A DNA stretch of 64,000 nt from NCBI GenBank assembly GCA_964017065.1, contig OZ024788.1:8969761-9033760 (forward strand). The letters run 5' to 3'. Every line of letters starts with the position of its first letter. Within the stretch, counting starts at the first letter, position 1. Positions 54,051-64,000 of the stretch are shown here, one piece after another. This DNA comes from Haliclona indistincta. Lineage: Eukaryota > Porifera > Demospongiae > Haplosclerida > Chalinidae. Both the position numbers and the translations under genes were made by a program. A model generated the notes under the pieces. That model made no database searches, had not been told where the DNA came from, and was given only the letters and a program-made list of their open reading frames with translations.

Positions 54051-54663
54051 TTAACCCTTTAGTTGCTAAGTTATTTCGTCAGAAATTTGACTTGCTCTAA
54101 ACTGGCAGTTTGCTTCACAATTTTCTACAAAATGCAGTACGCTAGCTATTCCAAACTAGCACCCTTTTCTCCTGGCATGTCAAGGTTTACGACCATGTAC
54201 TAAAGTCTGAGTTGGCCACTCACACTTCGGAACTGAAGCCGCTTAAGTGCTGCGACCTCGTCAATTTTCTTTTAATTTTGGTCTTCATTCAGCCCTGGTG
54301 ATTGATACAAAAACCTGGTGGTGTCCATGCAGGTGAGCAAACAGCACAGTTCAGACAATAATTTATTCTTTGCCAAAGTATGCATTTCCGGGCATCCTGA
54401 AGCCCCAAAAATGCCAAAAGTGGCGAGGGCTCTGCCCCTTCGAACCCCGGGTTAAAGGGGGGACACCCCCTTTAAAAATCCCCCGTCCCCCGTTCTATAT
54501 AGTTTAGTGGGGAGGGCGCGGCGAAAAAAAGGTTTTTTTTCAGGTAATTTGCAATAAACTTGATTTGACCGTTCTAGGAGCACTTTTCACACTACTTATG
54601 ACATCTAGAGTAAGTGGGGTCAATTATGACGCCTAAATGCGTCATTAGGGGTTAAAGGGTTAA
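54051..54663. mobile_element. TTAA-flanked short element, family C, copy 2
   Basis: A diverged relative of 7489-8086 with ends TTAACCCTTTAG and AAAGGGTTAA. The more canonical left end here (CCCTTTA) shows the family's true inverted terminus. Confidence 0.8.
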
Positions 54664-55739
54664 CGCCCATTGCACCTTGCAGTTAATATTTTCTGAAGGC
54701 CAGGCAATACATGTTTACCAACTTAGAATGCCATATAGCTGGTCTTGAAATGAAGAAGCAAGTAGAGAAATAATAGGAAAGTTTATATTTCACACAGAAA
54801 AGTTGGTATAAACGATTAATTTGTATAAGTGCTTGGTAATTATATTTCTGTAACTGTAAACAAAAATTCATTCTGTAATTTCGTTTGTCACTTTATAATG
54901 TTCCTTCATGTGACACGGTTCACACGTTTGTTATTGGCATGTGTTGCGTCATAACTATTACACAGACTCAATGTGTTTTCAACAGTTGTGACGTTTTACA
55001 CAGCCATAGTTATTATGCGTGACATCACAAAAATCCATTAAATTAGCAAGATGGCGGCAAGAAAACAGCACTCGAGCAGGAAAGAGTCTCGTTTGTCGCT
55101 GTGCACATTTCTAGGGACGCGTAGTGTGCGGCAAAGTGTGGATGAATGTATTGGCTGTGCAGTCTCCAAGTATTGGAGCTTAACTCCCACGGAATCGGAT
55201 TTCCCGCACCTAAAATTTTGGCTTGTCGCGAAACCCATTTTTTGCTTCCCTTCGCCAAACTAACGCTAGTTAAAGACGGACACTTGCCCACAGGTTAGCG
55301 CCCTAGGTGAAGGTTGTAATGCAGCGTTAAGAAATCTTAACTACCAGTAGTTCTGGAAATCCTAACTAAAAACTGTCGTTCCAGTGGGTGTGATACGCCG
55401 CCATGTTGTGACACTCCCACGTCACGTGACACAAAGCCATATGAATGAGGGTGTTCAGTAAGGATAGAGGATCATAATGGTACCTGCAACATGATCATAG
55501 GACACTTGGTTCCTGAGATATGAAACAAAATGTCAAAAACATAGTTTTTCACTCTCTTCGTGTGGTCCACTGTAGTACAGCTCGCGCGACTCCATTGGCA
55601 GCAGTGAAACTAGCGAGCGAAAGCGTGCTTGAGTTCACTTAGCTGTTCAACAGGTGAGCCGGAGCGAGCAGAGCAGTTAAGTCACGCCCAGCTACACTTG
55701 AGCATTAATCTGTTTGGCTTCAATACAACTTTTGTACAA
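54664..55739. other. Gene-poor interval
   Basis: No supported gene. Overlapping short frames at 55038-55291 have no domain. A CACGTCACGTGAC palindrome-like site lies near 55420. Confidence 0.4.
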
Positions 55740-56105
55740 CAGCTTGTACAGTTGCTGGATAGCTGCTACTAGCCTGCACTTCCATAGCACTGTTGCTATA
55801 TGATCTGCTGCTGCTGGATAGCTGTCACTAGCCTGTGCTTCCATAGCACTGTTGCTATGATCTGCTGCTGCTGGATAGCTGTCACTAGCCTGTGCTTCCA
55901 TGGCACTGTTGCTATGATCTGCTGCTGGATAGCTGCCACTATAGCCTGTGCTTCCATAGCACTGTTGCTATGATCTGCTGCTGCTGGATAGCTGTCACTA
56001 GCCTGTGCTTCCATACTACTGTTGCTATGATCTGCTGCTGCTGGATAGCTGTCACTAGCCTGTGCTTCCATAGCACTGCATGTTGCTATGATCTGCTGCT
56101 TGCCT
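55740..56105. repeat. Minisatellite with approximately 57-60-bp units
   Basis: About six tandem copies of GATCTGCTGCTGCTGGATAGCTGTCACTAGCCTGTGCTTCCATAGCACTGTTGCTAT. Frames on both strands stay open through it and encode repetitive peptides (MEAQASDSYPAAADHSNS), which I regard as fortuitous. Confidence 0.93.
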
Positions 56106-56135
56106 GAATGTTCCATGGATCTGCTGGTCACTTCA

Positions 56136-56263
56136 CTGTTAAAACGGGGGTGTTGTGGTGACACTCCATGTTGTGTAGGTACTCGTTTAAAATCGTTGAT
56201 TGTCAATTTTAAACGAGTACCTACTTAACATGGAGTGTCACCACAACACCCCCGTTTTAACAG
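56136..56263. repeat. Long hairpin
   Basis: Arms of about 60 bp start CTGTTAAAACGGGGGTGTTG and are mirrored to CGTTTTAACAG, with a very short loop around ATCGTTGATTGTCAA. Confidence 0.92.
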
Positions 56264-56523
56264 AGTTCTACTGCAGCTTCAGTGCACATTGCGTGCTTCC
56301 ATGGAACTGTTTGATGCTTCCATTGATCTACTGCATGCATACGTGCTGTCATATGCATCTGCTAATTGCTGGCTAGCATACATGCTACTGCACCGAGGCA
56401 TCTGCACCTTTGGTGCTTTATTTGTGAAGCTCTAGCACTACAGGCTGCCACATGCGATCGGAATGCAGTAATGAAAGATCTGAGTGATAGAAACTACAGT
56501 TAGTGAGTGTAGTTGTCCTTTAG

Positions 56524-56582
56524 TGGTTGTACTGAAGAAAGATGGTGGAGTGAGACTCTGTATGGATTATCGTCAGTTAAGG
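56524..56582 (+). pseudogene. Ty3/gypsy reverse-transcriptase scrap
   Basis: Nineteen codons read VVLKKDGGVRLCMDYRQL, the conserved RT block with KKDG and DYR. The frame ends immediately after and the left arm of a foldback begins, which probably cut the retroelement. Confidence 0.75.
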
Positions 56583-56589
56583 TTACGGG

Positions 56590-58475
56590 ATACCATGCCC
56601 AAGCACTCACGAGAAGAAATGGTTGCCTGAAAAACACTTGTAATACACATCGTGCATGTTGGTTTGGCCGAACAAAGCATTGCATATCCAGTCAGAGCAA
56701 AGATTGTACTTTGTCATTTGCAAAAACGATGGCTAGACACTTTACCATAGTGCGTTACGAAGTGCATGAAGCAGCAAGCAGTTTGATATACTAAGACGTC
56801 GAAAATCTCGTTGTGGGCATTCTGTAGCACGACTAGACTTGGCATACAGCTAGACAGCTTAGTTATCTAGGGACAGACGGACCCTTTTTTCGATATCAGC
56901 TTTAGTTGTTGAATTATGTTCACGCATACACTCGGAAATTAGCTTTGATGACAACTTAGCTGTGCCTTGATAACTAATACCGTGTTTACACTGGGCATAA
57001 TAACCGTGCCGTGCCGAGCCGCACTGGCCCGGTTATTATGCCCAGTGTAAACAGGCGAAAACGAGGGCCGTGCCGAGCCGAGCCGTGCCTACTTGGCCCA
57101 CCTATTTTTAAGGGCCGGCCCGGTTCGGCACGGCACCGCTTTTATTGCTAGTGTAAACGCTAACAACCCGGGCCGGGTCGGGCCAGGTTGTTTTTTATCG
57201 ACCTACAGCCACTGCTATGATGATCTGGCTTCGCCAATTAAAGAAACAGTAATACCCGGTGAGTCCGTCTTGAAAATGAAAGGACCGTGAAAGAGAGGAC
57301 GCCGGCAGAGCGTTCGTTATGCATTGCGTACCTTCAGCATGCTGCTGTGTGCCCGTTGTTACCAAGGGCGTATAGAGAAAGAGGGCATGCAACTGTCAAT
57401 TACTCCCGTAGGATAGCGAAATACTTATTGTTACTAAAAATAAACATCAATTAAACTCCGTATACTTTTAGTATACAGTGCATACGTCAGAGCGTATGCG
57501 GAGAGTGCAGAAATGGCTGCTAGTGCAGGTACACCTGTATCTAAACGGCGACGTAGTGACAAGTAGTAGCTGCTCGCCCTTGTCTGTAAGCGCTAGACGA
57601 TTGCTTGTTGCTAAATGCGCGAGGGAAGGCACACTAGTCACGCATTCTTCAAGCTGGAGGCCATTGCACTATTCAAACATGTAGACGACAAAGGAGCCAG
57701 GAGAACACCGGCGTAGGACTGATATCCGTCGCTGTGCCTGAGATTGCGGGACACATTGCCTAGCTAGGCGAGGCGTAGGTAGGCTGGATCATGGATCTGA
57801 AAATATATTATGCGTCATTTGTTACCGCCTACTTTTTTCTACGTCAGTAATTGATGGGCGTAACTTCTAATTTTAGTAACAATAAATATTTCGCTATCCT
57901 ACGAGAGTGATTGACGGTTGCATGCCCTCTTTCTCTATACGCCCTTGTTGTTACTCATTCCATAACATAGCTCTGACAAGAGCTGTACAGAACAAAAATG
58001 CAACAATACAAGCACCAGTAAAGATACAAACTCGCTTCAGCAATCGTTGCTATGTAGACGCCATTTTATTCTCCCCACGTCACGAAGTCTCCGCCTTTCA
58101 CAATCGACCTGGCCCGGTAAAATATTGTGCAGTGTAAACGCGTGCAAGAACCGAGCCGTGCCGTGCTGTGCCGTGCCGTGCTATCCCAGTGTAAATGCGG
58201 TATAAGCTGTCTAGCTGTATGCCAAGTCTAGTCGTGCTACAGAGTGCTCACGAGATTTACGACTTCTTAGTCGACGAAGCTGCTCGTTGCTTCGTGCACT
58301 TCGTAATGTAATGGTAACGTGTCTAGCCATCGTTTTTGCAAATGACAGAGTGCAGTCTTTGCTCTGACTGGATATGCAATGCTTTGTTCAGCCAAACCAA
58401 CACACGTGATGCTACAAGTGTTAATTAGGCAACCATTTCTGCTTGCTCGTGAGTGGGCGTGACATAACATAATAA
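56590..58475. mobile_element. Large composite foldback
   Basis: The outer arms (about 56595-56975 and 58200-58475) are inverted copies: GAAATGGTTGCCT mirrored as AGGCAACCATTTC, and CTTGGCATACAGCTAGACAG mirrored as CTGTCTAGCTGTATGCCAAG. A second unit lies inside, with ends ATACCGTGTTTACACTGGG (about 56980) and CCCAGTGTAAATGCGGTAT (about 58200), rich in GCCGTGCC repeats. A third inverted pair is at 57363-57440 and 57870-57950. None has a credible gene. Confidence 0.8.
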
Positions 58476-58572
58476 GATTCTCATAAGCAGTGCATGTGAC
58501 TGTTGTTTCTCCTCACAGATCTGTCGCCTGTATGTATTGTCCTATCTTATTGTACTGTTCATGAATAATGTT

Positions 58573-59177
58573 TTAACTCTTTAGGGACTGAATTATTTTG
58601 ACGAAAATTCGACTTGCTCTAAACTGACAGTTTGTCTTGCATTTTCTACAACATGCAGTACGTTTGCTGTTCCAAACTAGCACAGTTGCTTCCGGGTATG
58701 TCAAAGTTTACAACCATGTACTAAACTCTGAGTTGGCCACTCCCAGTTCGGAACTGAAGCCGCTTAAGTGCTGCGTCCTCGTCATTTTCAGCCAATTTCG
58801 GTCTTCGTTTAGCCCTTGTGACCGATACAAAAACCTGGTGGTGTCCAGGTGAGCAAACAGCATAGTTTAGACCATATTCCATGCCCAGGTATGCATTTCC
58901 GGGCATCCTGAAGCCTTAAAAATGCCAAAAGTGGTGAGGGGCTCCGCCCCTTCGAACCCCGGGTTAACGGGGGGACACCCCCCTTTAAAATTCCCCCCAT
59001 GATGTACGTTTTAGTGGGGAGGGCGCGCCGAAAAACAGGTGGTTTTTTCAGGTAAAGTCATCTTTTGCAAATCAACTTGATTTGACCTTTCTAGAGCACT
59101 TTTTGCACTTTTATGACGTCTAGAGTAGGTGGAGTCAATTATGGCGGCTAAAGCCGCTATAGGCCTTAAAGGGTTAA
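58573..59177. mobile_element. TTAA-flanked short element, family C, copy 3
   Basis: Nearly identical to 7489-8086 over its full length, including TTAA at both edges and the GGGGCTCCGCCCCTTC hairpin. Confidence 0.85.
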
Positions 59178-59820
59178 ACTGTTCAAGGTATGACCGGTGT
59201 GAAGGTATCAATTTTGGTGAATTCTTGGTATACCAATTATTGTGGTAGAACCGAGCAAGCTAGAGACATTATTTTTTCAAATAGTTAAAGTAGAAAGGTT
59301 TGTTTGTATGCACAATGCAAATGACAGTTTCAAAGTTCTTAGGTTTTGCAAAATTTTCATCGTTGTAAAGTGTAGTTAAAGTACATTATCTTGTTTTTCT
59401 CGCTGACAGAAAGAGATGGAGTAATTTCAGTTTCACAGTTGTTTAGGGGACGCAAAGAGCTAACTTTTCTGCAGAGGCCGCAATCACAAAAATATTTGTT
59501 CTCAAAGCTCATAGTTTTTAGCTCAATACTGCCCTGAGCAGCCAACTTGGATCCCGCTGTTGCGGCCTCTGCTAAGAACAACGCAAACTTGCTAAAGAAT
59601 CCTCCATGTAGCAACTCTTGAGTACTGTTGATACTCCTTCGCTGAGTAAGAGCCCGCCAGGCTTCGTGGTTCTTTACAAATCAGTCCTATTTTGTTCTCC
59701 ACGCGCACATTTTACTTGTTATTCTATTTAATGACACAAGCAAACACTTAGCTAATACTGTTCCAAATATGGTAGCCACGCATCCAGCCCATTAATGGGC
59801 TGGTAATGACTGCATACGCA
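59178..59820. other. Gene-poor interval
   Basis: No recognised gene. The minus-strand frame at 59614-59357 (85 codons) has no domain. Confidence 0.4.
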
Positions 59821-59824
59821 TGTG

Positions 59825-60100
59825 CAAAGATTTTCCGTTAACCATCCAAGTGCGGACAGTAATTATAGCCCTTGTTTCTGTGCATTTCACTAACCTTTGT
59901 AACCATTACACGTACACACTAGTGCTGTGATCATGTAAAATACAACGAGATTCTTACGCGAAGTTTTGCGAGTGAAGTTAGCCACGCCCACTTGACGATT
60001 TACCAACTTCCATGTGCTAGAATTACTCTCTCCAGACCAAAAACGCCGTTTCTTTTGGGTACAACAGCATGTTTGCACCAGAAGCCTTCTTGCGTAGTTT
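59825..60100. repeat. Interspersed repeat family E, uninterrupted copy
   Basis: Matches 17800-17957 plus 18631-18720 in one piece. It is the empty-site counterpart of the palindromic element at 17958-18630, with a single GTTA where the other copy has TTAA-element-TTAA. Confidence 0.75.
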
Positions 60101-60362
60101 AAACTAGCTGTTTCAATAGGAAGATGAAACGGACATGTCTCGATCGTGTGCGATGTTCTACTGATTACCAGGTTTTACTGGTAATATTGGAGCATGCGCA
60201 GACAGTCTGGACCAGGCCATCTCCCCAGCAGGGGGAGTGGCCTGGAGGCGAGGCTACAAATATGAAAGTGTGGTGTAGCCTGTGGTTTGGCATAATTATA
60301 GCTGTATTTGTACTTCAAATAGCGCTCATGAATCTAACTAGATGATTGTACATGGACAATGT

Positions 60363-61289
60363 GGGGCGAGCCTGAGCGAGTGCTTTGCAGATGATCTCTA
60401 GTCATTGTACTCATAGTTTGATAATAACTAGGTGGTTTGATACAATACTTCTAGCTTTTGGCAAGTGAGTATCTTGTACGTAAGTTCTCTTTGCTCACAG
60501 GCATGTCAGACACAAAGGCTCCTCTATTTCACCAATAGACCGATGAAATTTAAGCATTTTAGCTCTGACATCAGGCTGATCAAGAAGAGCAACTTCTGAA
60601 TGAACCAATTGTCTTTCCCAACTCTCTTGCAAACGTTGTAGTCTAGTATTTCTTAATGCCATATCCTCTGCACTGTGCTGCTCGTGTTCTTGGTCCCTCA
60701 TGTGTTGGAGCCTTTATTCTCTTTGCTCACTAGTTTCAGCAGCACGTCGTTCCTGTCCTTGGTCCCTCATGTGTTGGAGCCTTTCTTCTCTTTGCTCACT
60801 AGTTCCAGCAGCACGTCGTTCCTGTTCTTTGTCCCTCATGCGCTTTAGCCTATTCTTTCTACGTTCATCGGTCTCAGCAGTACGTAGCTCATGCTGTTGA
60901 AGTCTCAGCTGTTGTAGTTCTTCTCTTTGTTGAGCAGTACGCTCATGCAGCACGACGCGCCTTATCACGAGCTCTTCGCTTACTCAATCGCAGCTCTTTT
61001 TCTTCCGCGGTTTCAGCAGGTCGGCGAGCTCTTTCACGTATTCTTCTCTTTAGCACTTGCTCTTCCTTCTTGGATGCCATATTCACGCTCTTTGTTTATC
61101 AGAGAACACTATCTGGCTAAAGCAACCCAATACACGTGGTATTACGAATGTAAATTCAAAAAGTCCAATGAAATAGAACGAGGGGGCATTTACGGAATGA
61201 CGTACGCATACATAGATAGATTGATACATACATAGATAGCTCGCGGGGGACGTCATTCGATCCATGTGGAGCTCGCTCAGGCTCGCCCC
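60363..61289. mobile_element. Element with GGGGCGAGCCTGAGCGAG inverted ends
   Basis: The 18-bp end at 60363-60380 is perfectly inverted at 61272-61289. The interior carries the broken Helitron-type frame. Another copy of the end stands alone at 26386-26403. Confidence 0.7.
60495..61080 (-). pseudogene. Coiled-coil N-terminus of a Helitron-type protein, broken
   Basis: The minus-strand ATG at 61080 opens MASKKEEQVLKRRIRERARR, followed by several ERRAAETSEQREERLQHMRD repeats and then a segment with VRAKMLKFHRSIGEIEEPLCLTC. Such arginine/glutamate repeats ahead of a CxxC block are typical of the N-terminal parts of Helitron-associated proteins in sponges and cnidarians. One base insertion near 60955 and a GAA-to-TAA change at about 60714 interrupt it. 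No Rep or helicase domain is present. Confidence 0.55.
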
Positions 61290-62354
61290 AATTATTGTTG
61301 CGTGAATATTTATAAGTGATATTTTTTAGTTGTATATCTCCAGAACCGATCAGAATTCTCCACTGTAACGCTGGATTTTTACTTATCAATCAATCTGAAC
61401 ATATGCTGTGAAACAAACAGAAATCCAAGAGATGAATTTTCACACCGTCATACCTCAATTGCACTTGGCTATTTACCGTATATATAGAACAATACTAGCA
61501 TGTATTCAAGATCAAAAGAAATTATTCTCAGAGAGTTCAGTCGTACAGTTGCTTCTGAATGTCTTCTTGCAATGAAAAAGGAAAATCGACATTGCTACTC
61601 AATGATCATAGGTAATGTACTTGTGTCCAGACAATGGCTTACATTAAAACAAACAAAGAGAGGTGTGGTCAACAATGTATGCAGCCAGCTAGTGAGTCAG
61701 CAGCTTGGTGCTCTGTCTGAAGCACAAGCCAACACAACTGCTTTACACACACCAAGAGTAAACAAGCAGTAAATGTGCTGTTTATAAACTAGGCTGTCTG
61801 TAAGCTCGAATTGCTCTCAAAAGACGTCCATGCTAGCTATCATTCGGTGGTACAGAAGTATGCTAGAAGCTCCAGGTAGCTGGTGTCGCTTTGCAATGAA
61901 GCCGTCTATATTGGTTCACAGTTGGGCACAACTCTCCATAGCTCCAGTGTCTTGCTGCGATAGCACGATGTTGGCAGAGACGTCGGGACGGTCTTGATCG
62001 GCACCACTCGGCAGCGAGTGACTTCTAGAATTTATATCTTCGTCAATAAAGGGCTTATGAGCTCCTAGAGAGATGCCATAGACACTAGCTAATAGCCATT
62101 GCTTGCATTAGGAAATTTGACGTACGAAAGCAGCTGTTGATACTACTTGTACAACAAGCAAAAACTTGAAGATCACCCAACTTTACCCCCATTTTGAAAT
62201 ATTTTCCCATATCTCAGTCCAAATTTCGACCATAGTACCATAAAAAGGCACTTTATCAAACCTGGGACAGGCAAATAGAAAAACTTTAAAGCTTTCCAAG
62301 CAACAGTTGTTCAAAATTTGAAAAAAAACATGTTCTTGACCCCACCAATACAAC
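61290..62354. other. Interval with one small open frame
   Basis: An ATG at 61500 opens a 90-codon plus-strand frame (EIILREFSRTVASECLLAMK) without a recognisable domain. Otherwise no feature is seen. Confidence 0.3.
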
Positions 62355-63121
62355 GTATTCATTTATCAAATCGTATAAATAAAAATATCGGTATGATGGA
62401 CACAGGCGTTATTTGGAATCATCTCCCAATTGTTCTGTGTAGAAATTCTGCATTCTTCTCCTCGCTCTAAGATAGGAAATTACTTGTCCTACAACCACCT
62501 TACCTTGGGAAATAGATAAGTCCTTTAGTGGCTTGCTGAGGATGAAAAATCTTTCAGGTAGACCCAAGGATTCTTGCGTCTGCAGTGACGACCAATTCCG
62601 TGCCTGAAATCACTGCTCCAATTCTCAAACAGAAAAAAATATACACTGCAAAGGTTAGCTAACAATGTTACTGTAGCTACTAGATACAAGAAATCATCTC
62701 AAACTGTTCAACAGAAGCAGAAGATCGGTAGTCAGGTGTGGCCTGAACTCGACAATCTATCTCGAACGTGTTCAGTTTGAGTTGATTTCTTGCATCTAGT
62801 AGCTACAGTAACATTGTTAGCTAACCTTTGCAGTTTATATTCTTATGTTTGAGAATTGGAGCAGTGATTTCAGGCACGGAATTGGTCGTCACTGCAGACG
62901 CAAGAATCCTTGGGTCTACGTGAAAGATTTTTCATCCTCAGCAAGCCACTAAAGGACTTATCTATTTCCCAAGGTAAGGCGGTTGTAGGACAAGTAATTC
63001 CCTATCTCAGAGCGAGGAGAAGAACGAGGAATTTCTACACAGAACGATTGGGAAATGATTCTAAATAACGCCCATGTCCACTGTACTGATATTTTTATTT
63101 ATACGATTTGATAAATGCATA
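62355..63121. repeat. Large inverted repeat
   Basis: Arms 62355-62702 and 62785-63121 are mirrored over about 340 bp (landmarks CATTTATCAAATCGTATAAAT, TTGGGAAATAGATAAGTCC, GGTTAGCTAACAATGTTACTG) with a roughly 80-bp spacer. A few per cent mismatch is present. No coding frame. Confidence 0.9.
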
Positions 63122-63128
63122 CATGCCA

Positions 63129-63988
63129 CTGCAATAGACAACTTTAATATAACCAGAAATAATTATGTTAATTGAACGTGACGTCACTTCCGGAGTACTT
63201 TCTTAAATGATTTTTGAGTACTTCGTCATTGCTGGTTGTTACAAGAACAGCTGGTAGTTCACTGCATGCGCCTGCTCTATGAAGATTATAAACTTCAAAA
63301 ACGGTAGTAAAAAGCATGCCGATTCATATGATAGTGTCTCTTGTTAGCGCTGTTTGCGAAGAGCCATCCACTAGCTGAAAGTTTAGTTGCTAGCGAACAG
63401 GCGTGCCATGCAAATGGCTGACAAAGATCACGAGGCCGTCGAAACTACTGTGCCAACTCTAGTTTTAGTGATATTAGTAGAAGATGACATTCCCTGTACT
63501 ACTCTGGGCGAGCTCTTGGAAGCAAGAAACAATGTTTCCCTACACTGACGGCTTGGGGATCAAGGTCTCGTAACAGCAGCGCGTGCCTTGACCCGCTCGC
63601 CACAGCTAGTCTGGCTTTTAGAGAAACAAAGCGCGTTCTAAGGGTGATGTCTGGGGTGTGCCTAGTATCTGCAATAGGAAATCCCGACTACATACTAGGT
63701 GGTAGTCCCTTGAGCAGACTTTCTGTCCCGTCCAAGAGCGTTTGTCTATCTTTCTCTTCGTTCTGTCAACAGATTTCTTGGTATACGACGCATCGAAACA
63801 CTGCTGCCATTTTCACGGTTGTTACTACAGTCAATGCAGGCATCTTGCTATTTACAGCAGGCATATGTGGCAGTTTTGGCATCTCCATTCTTCTAGCTTT
63901 CTTCACTCGATGTACTCCGGAAGTGAGTTGACGTTCAAAAATTAATTATTAAATTCCTGAGCCGTTATACTAAAGTTGTCTATTGAGC
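63129..63988. mobile_element. Short element with inverted ends and a small frame
   Basis: CAATAGACAACTTTAATATAAC at the left is mirrored as GTTATACTAAAGTTGTCTATTG at the right, with further pairing around ACTTCCGGAGTAC. A plus-strand ATG at 63416 opens MADKDHEAVETTVPTLVLVI and stops at about 63548. The following DDIPCTTLGELLE resembles the start of an SAP-like block seen in sponge element proteins, but that is a weak memory-based likeness. The larger frame at 63644-63931 has hydrophobic segments but no known domain. Confidence 0.55.
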
Positions 63989-64000
63989 GACGGTCACTAC

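Noticed and set aside
55692..56206. Repetitive minus-strand proteins over the 57-60-bp minisatellite
   Set aside because: Frames shift between units and no start, splice site or domain is present; they are repeat artefacts.

Overview
The window looks like nuclear DNA of a metazoan, most probably a demosponge resembling Amphimedon queenslandica. It is AT-rich, with short GT-AG introns. It carries tripartite NLR genes with sponge-type Death domains, a NEMF/Tae2-like gene split over many small exons, STAT fragments, and dense palindromic and TTAA-flanked repeats. There is no bacterial gene organisation. The organism assignment is inference from protein style; no marker gene is present.

Layout. 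0.2-7 kb, minus strand: a decayed NEMF-like gene next to a STAT exon fragment and a relic of an NLR leucine-rich-repeat tail. 7.5-8.1 kb: a TTAA-flanked short element with two more copies at 54.1 and 58.6 kb. 8.3-14.9 kb, minus strand: an NLR gene that continues past its LRRs into a Roc-COR GTPase module and, through a phase-matched intron, a terminal Death domain. 15-29 kb: repeat-rich DNA with two related TTAA elements, nested foldbacks, an LTR-retrotransposon remnant, one Death-domain exon and a 2-kb minisatellite. 29.6-34.5 kb: a 4.9-kb DNA transposon with perfect 30-bp inverted ends and TTAA flanks, whose gene joins a DDE-type transposase to a DEDDh (DnaQ/TREX-type) 3'-5' exonuclease; nested inside it are a tRNA-derived SINE and a palindromic element. 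36.1-36.7 kb: stacked perfect hairpins. 37.2-42.4 kb: a second large element with inverted ends and TA flanks, with GTATAC-rich subterminal regions and a coiled-coil gene of unknown function. 43-48.8 kb: STAT exons split by a second NEMF copy. 49-53.8 kb: a second NLR copy, frameshifted, with amplified LRR modules and no Roc-COR. 54-64 kb: minisatellite, large foldbacks, a reverse-transcriptase scrap, a Helitron-type coiled-coil fragment and more short elements.

How the parts relate. The NEMF-NLR block occurs twice (about 2.5-7 kb and 44.5-53.8 kb), which indicates segmental duplication followed by divergent decay. Both NEMF copies are broken. One NLR copy kept or gained Roc-COR-Death while the other lost its reading frame. 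The NLR genes would act in cytosolic innate sensing, with the Death domains as signalling adaptors. The transposons appear to be the main force reshaping the locus.
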